From Pneumocystis sp. 'macacae' (taxonomy: Eukaryota; Ascomycota; Pneumocystomycetes; Pneumocystales; Pneumocystaceae), in contig CM030728.1 of assembly GCA_018127085.1 (NCBI GenBank), positions 248,001 to 312,000 of the forward strand: 64,000 bases of DNA, given 5' to 3'. This document shows, one piece after another, positions 34,277-45,461 of this stretch (positions are counted from its first letter, which is position 1; each line of letters opens with the position of its first letter). Position numbers and translations under genes: made by a program. The notes under the pieces are model-generated. The model was not told the origin of the DNA, did no database searches, and worked only from the letters and a program-made list of their open reading frames with translations.

Positions 34277-35603
34277 TTATTCTTTGTTCATTGATTTAGC
34301 AGTTGCAATGGCATTTTGCTTTTGCTGATAGGTTTGACATGGAGCACTCTTTCTTACACTTCGTATTTCATCATTAGCATATCCTGGGATGCGAATATTC
34401 CAATTGCGTTCAAGATGTAATTGGACGTCTTTAACATCTAGTGTATCGGATTTTCGATATTTGGCTAATCGACATGCAAAAGAAACAACAGATTCTACAA
34501 ATTCATCGGCAACCTCTAAAAGAAGCTTTAAACAGTGAGTAGGTTTTATATTTTTAAGAGTAATGTCTTGCCTCTTCGACGTCAGGATCGAGTCGTTCAT
34601 CAGGATTAATTTGCTTAACAAGCTCTTGAAGCTTTCGTTTACTCAGGATACGATTGTTGTTATCAATGTCGTATTGCGGTGGCTTTGAAATGCTAGGTGT
34701 ACTCATTAAAGGTGTTGTAGTATATCCAGAAGTTAATGTAGGCCTTGATGGAGGAACTGCAACTGGAACGGGAGGCTTGACATTTATAACTTCTGGAATT
34801 GGTGGCATTTTATCAAAAGAAGTATGTATATTCGTGTTTGATATGGTTTGGCCTGTTGTTTGCTGGTATGGTAAATTTGTTGCTTGCTGAACAGATGAAG
34901 CTTTTGGAATACCCATAGAGTTTTGTCGATATTGCTGCATCCCAGATGCTACAGACGCTTGATTTTTGTTTACCTGTTGCATTTGTTGAGCCTGAAGTTG
35001 CATTTGATTTATTGGCTGCATAGATGCTCGTTGCTGCATGGTTATATTCATTGCCGCTTGATTCTGTTGAGCCTTTTGCATCATAGGTGTCCCCTGATAC
35101 ATGTTTCCCATTTGAATTGGGCCCTCTTGTCCTTGTACATTTTGCATTTGTTGTATCTGGTGAAATTGGTGATTTGCTTTTTGAATATGCATATGATATG
35201 CATTTAGCGCTGCAACTTTGTCATTGTGTTCCTTTTCGAGCTCTTCTTTTTCTCTAGGTGTCAGATTTGGGCGCGATAATTCTGCCTTGATCTTGGATAA
35301 TTGTTCTTTTAGTTCTGATATCACTTTTACAAGGTGTTGCGTTGTCTGTTGCATATGACTTTGAATATCAAGTGCCTGTTTTATCCCATGCCCAACTGGA
35401 GCATTTTGTTGCCGAATGTTCTGCGTTTGAAGCATTTCAACGCCTGTGTTTGATGATGATCCACTCTGAATAGCCAGAAGTTTTTGTTTCATTCTACAAA
35501 CATTTTGGTATAGCGCTTGCCCTTGTGGAGTCTGCAACCCCGCTTGTTGAGCTGCTTGCTCATATTTTGCTATTTGTGTTTGAAGATCTTGAAGTTGGGA
35601 CAT
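34277..35603 (-). CDS. taf12: TFIID/SAGA subunit TAF12
   Basis: Exons 34572-35603 and 34277-34525 join to 426 residues. The N-terminal half is Gln/Met-rich with coiled stretches (LTPREKEELEKEHNDKVAAL). The histone fold is split by the intron: KRKLQELVKQINPDERLDPD and VEE before it, LLLEVADEFVESVVSFACRL and KSDTLDVKDVQLHLERNWNI after it. This H2B-like fold pairs with TAF4 in TFIID and ADA1 in SAGA. The join only keeps the conserved VEE-LLLEVAD sequence if the 46-nt intron starts with GC (AG/GCAAGA) and ends AAAG, a GC-AG intron. Confidence 0.95.
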
Positions 35604-36125
35604 TAATTTCTCTTAAAGACGATTAGAAATAGTTAAGAATGATATCAACGTCTTTATGACACTCGTTTTTATTCACAATTTGTGTTTATATTTCTTTGAT
35701 CTAAATATTTTACTTCTTTTTTTACTTTCTTTTAAAAAAATAAATAATTTACTGTTTTCTGATATGCGTAAATTCTCTTGTATTACTCAAATATTGCTCA
35801 AAAATAAATAATGTTCTTACAAATCGTTTTTTTTTCTTTTTCTAACTCAATCTATTTTCCAATTCAGTCTTTTTCCATTCTTATTTCCCTACTTTTTTAT
35901 TTCTATTAAAACTCGTTTGCCGCTTTTTTCTAATGTGATGCTCGTCGTTCGCTTATCCTTGTTCCCTTGGTTATAATTGTCATGGAAATCTTACACTGAT
36001 CATTTTAAGTGTTGCCATAGAAACATGTATAATTACAAGTCACAATTATAATTTGTCAGATTATCTGGTTTTTTTGAGAAAGAAAAAAATATACTTAAAG
36101 CTCCAATAAAGCTTTAAAAAGCTAA
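35604..36125. other. Divergent spacer between TAF12 and RPS20
   Basis: About 520 bases holding both promoters. It is T-rich on the TAF12 side. Near RPS20 there are several mixed-sequence blocks (for example 35940-36060) that may be ribosomal-protein promoter elements, but no specific site can be named. Confidence 0.4.
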
Positions 36126-36628
36126 ATGAGCTATAGTATGGGGTCTTTTGAAGTATTTTTTGAATATTAACTCGAAAATACAGTTTCAAAAGGAGAAGAA
36201 GCTGCACCAAGGTTACATCGGATCCGTATTACTCTAACTTCACGTAATGTAAAGAATTTAGAGAAAGTTTGTTCGGATTTGACACGTCGTGCAAAAGATA
36301 AGAGTATGTTTTAATGAGGTTGAAAATGTATCTAAAGAAGCAAAGATTTGCGAGTAAAAGGCCCTGTTCGGCTGCCAACAAAAGTTCTGAGGATTACAAC
36401 ACGAAAAACACCGTGTGGTGAAGGATCCAAAACATGGGAAACTTATGAGATGAGGATTCATAAGAGGATTATTGAGTAGGGAGAAATGGTGCGGTGCCTT
36501 GTTTTAATGAATTTAGTTTGCATTCACCAACAGAGACTGTGAAACAAATTACTTCGATAAATATGGAGGCGGGAGTTGAGGTGGAAGTAACAATTCAACA
36601 GTCTTCTCAGTCATCACTAGGCGTTTGA
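36126..36628 (+). CDS. rps20: 40S ribosomal protein S20 (uS10)
   Basis: Four small exons: 36126-36135, 36184-36303, 36346-36475 and 36517-36628. The first gives only MSY plus one base. The protein reads [20 protein letters not shown], then [40 protein letters not shown] and IHKRIID, followed by [15 protein letters not shown]. This is the complete family length with a short Ser/Gln tail. It is a small-subunit head protein. Introns are 42-48 nt. No long open frame is present, so the gene is easily missed without splicing. Confidence 0.96.
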
Positions 36629-36867
36629 TAGATTTTTATAGTTATTGAAAAATAATATGGTAGTTTTGCATAAATAGAAATATTTTTTATATTAAGATGT
36701 TATTTGTTGAAATATTATGTAGAAAACCAATTTATTTCAAGTTAATAGTCCATTCGCCGTGTTTTATTGAACGAGTTTTATATGCTATTTCATTGCAATT
36801 ATAGATTACATTTTTACTGTTATTAATTATTTTAGTAAATATTGATTTTTCTGAAGAGTGAGGAATA

Positions 36868-38337
36868 TTAACTACGTAAAGAAAAAGGCGGTTCTATTTC
36901 CGGAATTCCCCCTAGTGTAAATGTTTTTGCTTTAAATGCTTCAAGGGCTGATGCCGGTAAGTCTGATTCTGATAATGAATTAGATATATCATGATTTGGT
37001 AAAATTATTTCTGAATTATTTGTTTGCTGAATAGGTGTTAAAAATGCACTTTTGAAAGACTAGAAAGAATATTAAAGAAGAAAAAATAGCAATAAAAGGC
37101 TAACTTCTTGTAGGGTTGGCTGAAATGTAAATGCTGATGTGGGAGTACTGTTAAATGCAAATGTTGATATACTAGTCATATTAGATGCAAATTGAGATGT
37201 CTCTATTTTTTCTTGATTTATTTGAGGAATGTCTGATGTGCTAAAAACAGATAAATGTTGATTAAATGCTGATTTATAATTGAGTGCAGATTGTGCTTGA
37301 GTTGGATTGAAAACGTTGTATTGATTAAAGACAGAATTATGTGTATTTGATATTAAATATGATGGCTGATGATTTATTTTAGAAACAGAATTGCTTTCAA
37401 TCCTTGTTGGTACTTGAATAGATAGCGTATTGCTAAATATAGGTTCACTAGAAGAGGTAGTGCTTAGTAAAGAGCTGTGCGTTCCAAAAGGAAGTGTATT
37501 AGATGAGTTCGGATAAAAGGATGAAAAAAATTGGTCTTCCTTTTTAAATAAAGAGGATGTATATGGCTCTATTTTTCCGAATGCGTTGCTTTTGACTATT
37601 AGTTTTAGTCTATGGTATTTATAGAACAAAAACCTAGAATGTATTGGCATAGGCATACTGCTTCCAAAAGATGAATGAGTTTTTGTTAAATTTATTTGCG
37701 TTGAGAATGTAGAAAATGCAGAAGGGTTGGATGGAAATATGTTAGAAAAAATGGCATCGATATTTCCTGAAAATTTCCCATTTAGCAAATTTATTGCTAT
37801 CCTGCATGCTTTTTTTGAATTCCGGATTATATTGTTTTTTAATCCTTGAATCTCTTCAGATAGTTTTTTTACTATATTTTGCTAAAAAATCAACTTGAAC
37901 TAGAAAAATATTTTTGACAACATACATAGCCATAAAAGTCCATATTTTCTATATATTTGTATGCAATTGTCCTTAATTCTTCAGGAGAAATATCTTTTCC
38001 TGAAATTAAGTTTGGATGTCCTTTTCCAGTACCATAGCATGTAAATGGCCACTGCGGATGGTCTTTACCTAGATCATCCTCGATTAAACTTTCGCTTATT
38101 TAAATTTAAGTAATTTATAGAAAAAATCCGAAATACTCACTTTATTGTATGATTAATAATATTAGAGTTAAAATGTTTTTGAAAAGATCTATCTAGTCCA
38201 AAAAAAGCGCTCTTTTCTACTTCAACATGTTTATTACGACAATTATCTCCAAATTTGCATCTTCCTAATAAAAATAAGCATTAAATTTCCTATTTCCTGT
38301 GAAAAAGGCCTTCTAAGAAAAATCTACAGACAACCAT
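36868..38337 (-). CDS. amo1: CCCH zinc-finger nucleoporin AMO1/NUP42
   Basis: This multi-exon gene starts at 38337. The N-terminus MVVCRFFLEGRCKFGDNCRN with KH is a C-x7-C-x5-C-x3-H finger as in fungal Amo1 and Nup42. Next comes AFFGLDRSFQKHFN, and then, after an intron, a conserved fungal block (YGTGKGHPNLISGKDISPEE). The remainder is a Phe/Asn/Ser-rich segment with scattered FG, SF and AF pairs (SSFGSSMP, NAFGKIE) and a C-terminal IPEIEPPFSLRS. The protein sits on the cytoplasmic face of the nuclear pore and helps mRNA export. Intron 1 (38265-38309) lacks a GT donor; the join needs a GC donor. Confidence 0.82.
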
Positions 38338-38387
38338 CGCTTTAACATCTGCGGTCTCGTTGCTTTGCCAACGTGCACGTGTTAAAA
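38338..38387. promoter_or_regulatory. 50-bp shared promoter of AMO1 and ELYS-like genes
   Basis: The start codons of two divergent nuclear-pore genes are only 50 bases apart (38337 minus, 38388 plus). The segment contains CACGTG-like sequence (ACGTGCACGTG), a possible bHLH E-box. Any transcription signals for both genes must sit here or within the coding starts. Confidence 0.5.
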
Positions 38388-39520
38388 ATGGAAATAAAAA
38401 TGAAGGTACTTTTATGAAAAAAAACACATTTGTTGAGGAATTGATGTAATAAACTGTTTTTATAGACTTTAGAAAGCTCTTTTAATAAGATTTATTCTCA
38501 AAATTCGAAGGATTTTCCATATAATGTTCAGTTATTAAATACAATTAAAAATTTTCGTAAAATACATAATGGAAAACTCTTTTTTGACCTTTTATTGACA
38601 GAAATTGCTTTTGTATCTAAACGTAAGTATAGTATAATTTATATTTTTTTAAATTTTTATATCTTAAATCTTAGCCGAAAAACTTTATCCTCCTAAAACG
38701 CTTTCTGATCTTAAAAAATTGTATTTTGCAATTGAAAATAGTAAAATTGATGAACTAAAGAAGAACTGCTACCATTATTATGTTCTTAAAGATTGGAATA
38801 TGGATGAAAAATTTTCAAATGATGTTTTTATTCCCATTATTTATAGAAAATTAATGGATAGTTATTGGTATCTTGATAGAATGCGATTTCAGGTAATTTA
38901 TTTAAAAATCTACTTTCTATATTCTTGATTTTTAGGATGCTTTTTCTAGTCTTTGTACACCTAATTTGGTACCTAATTTTCCAGAGAAAATTCTTAATTC
39001 ATTTTACTTTCTTTCTGGTGAACGTGGGTCTCATATGACAGTTGCATATGCAAGTTTAATGTCTCTTCCTCTTGATACTGATGAGAAACTTAATCTTTAT
39101 ATGTCTGCTTTGATAAAAGTAGATATTCCATCTGCTTATTTTTTTTTGGTAAATTAAAATATTTAATTTTGATATTATTTTTAAAACATGGGTTAGAAAT
39201 GTTGTCTTACTTCAAAAGTTATTTTTTTTGAAAAAATCATTGAACACTGTCTTTCTACGCCACAGTCTATAAAATGGATTTTAGAATTGCCGTTTACAAA
39301 GGAAGAAGAAGAACAGTTAATAAATTATCTTAAAAAAATATCTCATACATTATCAAAAAAAATTCTGTTCATATATTTGATTAATAAAGGAAAAAGGATT
39401 GAAGCTATAGAATTATCTAAATCCGTAGGAAGTGATTTTTCCAAAAGCATTGAAATTGCAGATTTTCTTAAAGGGTTGGATAAATCACTTTTACCGATAG
39501 AAAAAAAAATCATTTACTAA
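38388..39520 (+). CDS. ely5: ELYS-like nuclear pore protein
   Basis: Five exons (38388-38405, 38466-38632, 38675-38892, 38936-39148, 39197-39520) join in frame. The alpha-helical protein has the features of the ELYS-like domain, including DSYWYLDRMRFQDAFSSLCT, VPNFPEKILNSFYFLSGERG and the helix KVDIPSAYFFL. Length (about 310 residues) fits the short yeast-type ELYS, such as fission yeast Ely5, which binds the Nup107-160 outer ring. Its head-to-head position with AMO1 agrees with a nuclear-pore role. Sequence identity in this family is low, so the call is good but not certain. Confidence 0.72.
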
Positions 39521-39658
39521 TGTTTAAGTTTATATGAAATAAAATTATATATATTAACAAATTTTTATGTTTTAAATGTAAAAATTATGTTTTTATAGAA
39601 AAAGTTTAGGATTTATAAATATTTTTTTGAAATTACTTATCATAATCTTATTTTGGGA

Positions 39659-40744
39659 CTATGCATCAATAAAATTTTTTACATCTATACTATAGATTAG
39701 AAAAAAAAGTGAAAAATCTTACTAAATCACCTTGAAGCCAATTAACATATTCTTTTTGTTCTTTATAATTAACATATTCAGGAATAAATAATGCTAGTGA
39801 TGTATTTATTGCACGTTCTTCCAAATAATGTTCAAACATAGCCTGAATATCCTATTTGTGTTAAACAAAAAGCATAAACTAGTACTTTATACTTCATCTA
39901 AGCTATGAAAGGATGGCCCTATATATGTGCCGCGTCTTTGCCAATCTGCTTCTGCTGTTTGAGCTAATGCAAGATTCTCATCTTTGTAATATAAAATATT
40001 ATCTATTATAAATGCACCGTCTTGCGCAACTGCGTCAATTACTAAAGCACCAGAGCCAGGCTAATGATATATTAAAATGATCATTTTTCTATTTTCTTAC
40101 CTTTGCGATTGCAATGTTACAACGCACAAGAAAGCTAAATGGTGTATTTTCTTGTTCGAACTCAGAAGCTTCTTTTGTTTTTAATGTTTCTTTTTGCATT
40201 TGTTCATTTTCATTTTCATGGGTATAAAAATCATCTGATTCCATATTATTGATGTCTGAAACAGAAAACGTTATGCTAATTCTATGAAAAATAAGAAAGC
40301 ATGTATATTATTTTTAAAAAATACTTTTCATCTTTAAATTTGCGAACAAGTTCTACTTCATTACTATTTTGATGATCAATAATCTAAAATAATTAGTATT
40401 CGAAAGTAAATAGTATCTTCATATACTTCGAATACGCCATCTTCTATGAATGTTTTTATATTTTCTGGAATCTCTTCTTTCATTAACGACATTTCATGCT
40501 TAATTTCTGATCCAAGTTTCGTGCTCAGTTCTTTACTAGCTAAAGCAATATTAAATAACTTTATTAAAAATATAGAAGATATTCCTGCACTATATCTATC
40601 AATGGGAGGGCTTGTCGAAAATTTAGCTTTTTGAGAAATATATGCTGTTGTGAATAAGTAATTTTTGGATGTAAAAATGCGAGATTTTAAAAAATGTTGG
40701 TATGCTAAACGAAAAAATCTCTGTCCTAAACGTAAGGAATACAT
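39659..40744 (-). CDS. mam33: Mitochondrial acidic matrix protein MAM33 (p32 family)
   Basis: Exons on the minus strand encode a p32/gC1qBP-family protein. The N-terminus is a basic presequence (MYSLRLGQRFFRLAYQHFL). The mature part has LGSEIKHEMSLMKEEIPENI, then VELVRKFKDEK, an acidic loop (MESDDFYTHENENEQ), and SPF-type strands (FSFLVRCNIAIAKPGSGALV, IDAVAQDGAFIIDNI). The C-terminal helix has HSLDEDIQAMFEHYLEERAI and EYVNWLQDVKNFIDA. The trimeric doughnut protein assists mitochondrial translation. The last splice uses the second of two adjacent acceptors, which restores NWLQDVKNF. Confidence 0.9.
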
Positions 40745-40941
40745 CCTAGATATGCTTGTTTTATATATATAAGATTTTGTTATGTATATTTCAGAATTTT
40801 TTTTTTAAAATTGGTTGCGATTTAAAAATATTTTTCCTAAAAAAAAAAAAAATATAATTTTATGATGCTTGATGTGTCCATTATGCTTTATATATTGATA
40901 TATATCCAGTATTACCTTCTATTGTATATATTATTGTTTTA

Positions 40942-41565
40942 TTAAACTTTTTTTTGAACATAGATAAATTTTAAAATATGAAGATCGTTATAATTTCCAG
41001 ACCAATTTTTTAGTGCAAGTACGTTTTGTGGATCTGTTAAATCTGGTACACCTGAATTTTGTTAATCTAATTTGTTTCTATTTCTTATGAAATAGTTACA
41101 AAATCCGCTTTCATATTCATTTTGTTCATTATCTAGTAAATGTTTTAATGCTATTTTTTTGGAAGAAAAGTGTTGGTGAACATTAGAAGATGAGTTCTCA
41201 TGTATTTTAGTTTCATTTCGATGAATATATCTATTTTTATTAATATGTGATAGTTTATTAAAAAATGGAAAAAACTTTTCAACCACTGAACTTAGTTCAT
41301 CCTGATTTAGTTTTTCAATATTCTCTAATTCGACATATGATTTAAAGTAGATATAACGAGCAACTATTTGAATTAGTAATATTAAATATAGTAAATATAT
41401 TTTACTTTTCATATCCCGTTCTTTTTCACGTTTCTTTTGAGCTTTTTTAAGGCGAATGTCTCTATCAACAGAACGTTGGATCTGTTTGGCTTTTCGAGAT
41501 CGAGGATGTAACGTTCCTTTGTTTTTTTTTTTCTGAATTTTTCTTAAATTTAGGATTTTTGGCAT
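40942..41565 (-). CDS. tma16: Translation machinery-associated protein TMA16
   Basis: Three exons. The start is MPKILNLRKIQKKKNKGTLH followed by PRSRKAKQIQRSVDRDIRLK, a strongly basic coil typical of Tma16. Middle exon: VARYIYFKSYVELENIEKLN and a predicted helix with ESGF. The last exon provides VPDLTDPQNVLALKNWSGNY and DLHILKFI, the diagnostic C-terminus. Tma16 is a 60S biogenesis factor that binds pre-ribosomes. The small exons would otherwise read as hydrophobic intron translations. Confidence 0.88.
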
Positions 41566-41833
41566 AGCCTACTGATGATATGAAGGTTTAGTTGTTAGGT
41601 ATATAAAATATATTTTAAATAAAAGAAAATAATAAATTAATACTTTGATCCCTAGGTCGCGATTTATTATGAGAAAATGGTGGGATACATTTTTTTATAT
41701 ATAATATTTTTCTTATTCTTTGACTTAGTATCTCGTAATTGATGTAAATAGAAATACAAAAATTATTTTAGAAAATAAAAAAATCTAAAAAGTAAAATAC
41801 TAACCAACATGCAAAAATACGAATACATGAGAT

Positions 41834-42514
41834 CTAGCTCATGGTAATGGCAATAATGCCTAATTGCGCCTTGATAATGTAGCTGCTAAAGGCTTGTGTG
41901 ATCTTGGATAAAGCTAGAATAGAAATATGAGTAACAGGAGTAACTATAATAAGCGAAATAGTTCCTAATAACACGAAACTGAAACTTGTTCAATGATATT
42001 TGTTGATAGAATATAAGGTAACGAATTGAAAAGAGAGAAAGTTATAGAAATACCAATTAAAACACATGTAATAGTTGCTATTTTGTGTAATAGAAACATA
42101 TTTAGAAATATCTTTGAAATATTAAAGAATCCATATGAATTATTTCCTATATCTTGTAATGAATTGATGTCTCAAATAATATTATTTGATAATATAATAC
42201 ATATTCTTAATAATAGATTAATTTTCTCATAAAGTCATTAAAAATATGCTATTGAATCTAACGAAGACATTGTTAATATTCTTTGTTTGAATATTTATAG
42301 TGCCAAGCATGTTAGTGTTACTAAAATTATTAGAAACATTATCGGCATCTAAATGTTTTATTTTAAATAGGTAAAATAAATTTGTTTTTTTGATATATAA
42401 GTTAAAGTTATATATGCTATGAGACTCATTAGTAATTAAAGAAAATAAATATCGAAAAAGGGCACCAAAACAAATACTAGAAATAATGAAAAATATATTT
42501 GAGAAAGATTGCAA
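41834..42514 (-). CDS. Putative multi-exon membrane protein, function unknown
   Basis: I do not recognise this gene. A minus-strand frame starting at 42514 begins MQSFSNIFFIISSICFGALF, one likely membrane helix, followed by an Asn-rich loop. Further down, an exon at 41834-41984 encodes FVLLGTISLIIVTPVTHISI, then LALSKITQAFSSYIIK and a stop, a second hydrophobic segment in a region with higher GC than the neighbouring spacer. Intervening exon borders cannot be fixed. TM-loop-TM architecture is compatible with SUR7/PalI-type proteins, but no motif proves this. It may also be two unrelated fragments. Confidence 0.35.
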
Positions 42515-42973
42515 TGAGAATTTTAGACCTTATTAACTAAAACTTTAGTATATAAATATCTTTATAAAATATATAAAATAAATAGGTCATTCTGATGATT
42601 TTAAATACTAAATAAGTAAATGTTGTTTCTATTGAAAGTAATTTTTGAAACCAGCTTGTTAATTAAAATGGATACTTTAAAGAAATGAACTGCTTAGATT
42701 AAATAAGAAGTGCTTTATAAAAAGAATTATTGTTAAATAGTTAATAAAAAAATAAAAATTTCTACCAAACTATTTTCTTCATTGATTACATTTTTACGGT
42801 AACCGTTAATAAGTAGTATATATATAAGGTTAATTGAAAGTTAACTTATTCTATTTATAATTATTTTAAATAAAATTAAAATATATAATAAATAGATTGG
42901 AAATATATATTGATCTTATTTCTTGAAAGTTCGAATATGTTTATTTTTTTCCAAAGATATATAACCAAGTTTA
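42515..42973. other. Spacer between putative membrane gene and EXO1
   Basis: About 460 bases of very AT-rich sequence. It contains the EXO1 3' end region. I see nothing else. Confidence 0.5.
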
Positions 42974-45084
42974 TTAAAATATTCTTTTTTCCATTTTTTC
43001 TATATCGCTTGATAATTTGAAACTAGATGGTAGTTTTCTAGCATGAGATATATTTTTAGGTAATTTGCATTCAACAATTGGTTCTGTGTCAGGAATTATA
43101 ATAGTATTTTGAGTAGCTATTTGAGATAGAGGAAGATCTGTTTTAGTAAGATTTTTTGAAGTATGTGTAAATAATTGGCGCCAGCTTGAAATAACGCTAT
43201 TATAAGACTCTTTATCTTCATAGATATTAATTTTAGAAGCTTTTTCGTCTATATCTTTTTCTGAAGAAATATTATTAAACCAAGGACATTTATTTAATAT
43301 ATGACTTCCGGAATTTTTAGTAGTATCTGATAATTTAATATGATTAGAATAAAAATCATTGAAATTTGTTTTAGTCTTTCTTTGGTTAATCTTTCTCGGG
43401 CTATTTATATTTTCTTCAATTTTTATTTTATTTGGTTCTTCAAACATATAAACACCTAATTTTCTTTTTAACTCTGAAGAATTATTTTTGTTAGAAACGA
43501 GTTTTATAGGATAGTTATTTTTCTGATCTATTTTTAGTACCGGTGATACTAGATCCAATGGAATGCTGTCTTTTAAACATTTTTCTATTGCTTGTTTAGA
43601 TGTATCGCTTATTAATGGTTTTTCTGGACTATTTTGAAAAGACAAAGTTTGTAATCGAGAATTATCTATATGTGTTGAAGCTGAAATGTTATTAATTAGA
43701 GAGCTTATATAAGGATATTTTTCTAACCAAACAACGGCATAATAATATTACCATCAAAAGTACTATTATTTTCATGTTTAGTAAAAATTTGACAATCATT
43801 TATAGGCTTAAAAATTAATATATTCTAATAAAATACAGTATTTACCTGTGTATTCTTTTTAATTTGAGAAAGCATTCTACTATTATTTGATGATAAAATT
43901 GGGAGCCTAGTTATTGGATTGATTTCACCACGTATTAGACCCTGAAGAATATCTAATGGTATATCAGGCCCTACGATCTTATCGATGTTATCGTTCAATG
44001 GAACTTCCGGTTCGTTCCACATGACAACGCATCTTTTATTTAAACAATATACGCGTTGATGCATAAATGTTAAATTTGCTAAATTAAATTGCGTTTCATA
44101 ATCCGAAGGGATTTTAAGTGTATATTCTAATTTAAGTGCTCTTAAAAGCTAAGTCTGTTCAGACTATATAATTCCTTTTATATTTTAATGAATTTACCTG
44201 ATCAATTGTTTTATATTTTTTTAATAGACGATATGCCGTTTTTAATCCTATACCTCGAATACTTGCTAAGTAGTCGCAACCTGAAAGAATTGCCATATGT
44301 CGAAAATTCTCGTCTGTCCATCCAGATAAGTCTATTTCTTTGACTTGAGGGAATTTTTCTCTTTTAATTTCAATACATTCTCCATATTGGTCTAGTTTTA
44401 AAAGAATACATTTACATCCAAAAACTAGGAGATCTGAATCTTCCGTAAGAATCGCATCAATCTTTCCTTGCTTTTCTAAATATGCTAATTGAGCATCTGC
44501 TTCATATGGTGCAACAATATAATCAATATTTTCGCGTTTTAGTGCCTTATATTCCGTTAATTCAGATAATTGCAAAACAAGTCGTAAAACCTTGATAAAT
44601 TCATACGCCATTTCAGGCGTTACATTTATGCATTTCTGAAATTGTTCCATAGCCAAGCGTCTTTTATTTTGTGCAAGAAATTCTAAACCTTTAGCTTTGC
44701 TTTCTGCTCTTCTTTTCCCCCTTTGATTTTCTGTTTCAGATTTGCTTGGCAAATAACCTCCATCAAATACAATAAACATTTTGATGCCATAATGTTTTAG
44801 CATTTTAACACGATGCATTGCATAATCTACATATCTTCAAAAAATATGTTAATAACGTGGATTAAATTCAATTTAAAATACCTTTCAGTAGATATCCCTA
44901 ATGCAAGATCCCAAGCACATGAAAACGCGCCCTTATAGAGCCATATATATGCATCTATGCCTATCGTTTTTCCAGAGTATTGTTTTATATGTGTTTTAAC
45001 CTATAAATATCAAGAATGAACAAAAAAATATATTCAAATAACCTGTATTGACTTAAGAAGAGGAAGAAGACCAGAAATCCCCAT
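42974..45084 (-). CDS. exo1: 5'-3' exonuclease EXO1
   Basis: The first exon begins MGISGLLPLLKSIQ, the invariant XPG N-terminus. The next has IGIDAYIWLYKGAFSCAWDL. Then KMFIVFDGGYLPSK, the XPG-I region (YIVAPYEADAQLAYLEKQGK and ILTEDSDLLVFGCK), and the helix-hairpin-helix (HMAILSGCDYLASIRGIGLK). The catalytic carboxylates D, E, D are all visible. A later exon has QRVYCLNKRCVVMWNEPEVP, an Exo1-specific stretch. The C-terminal region (42974-43645) is disordered and short, with possible mismatch-repair docking segments not identifiable. The enzyme works in mismatch repair and DNA end resection. Confidence 0.95.
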
Positions 45085-45461
45085 TAGAATTTTTTTATAC
45101 CAAAAAATTAATCGAAAATCCTGTTAAAATGTATGTTGTTTGATCGTTCTCGCGACCTGGCTTTGAGTTTAAATTGAGTTTATTAATGAATTTACACTTT
45201 GTGTATAATTAGTATTATTAAATATTATTAAATTATTAAATATGTATTTTATGTATTTTTAATGTGTAGAACCGTGTATTTTCAGATTTTCTTTAGTTAT
45301 TTAGGTATTTGGTGTTTTGTATTTTTGATAAAGAATGAATAAAATCAGTTATAATTAAAAAATTTTAGGACTAAGTCTAAAATGTTGAAATAAAAAGGTA
45401 TCATGAATTTAATAAAAGAATGCTACATTATTTACAGTTTCATAAAGAGCAAAATGATACA
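45085..45461. other. Spacer between EXO1 and HEL1
   Basis: About 380 bases upstream of EXO1 and downstream of HEL1. The run near 45230-45350 is AT-rich. No gene is visible. Confidence 0.5.

Noticed and set aside
41830..41990. tRNA, U4, SRP or U3 RNA gene
   Set aside because: I compared both strands with conserved boxes of these RNAs (B box, U4 5' stem, SRP Alu TGTAAT, U3 box A) and found no convincing match.
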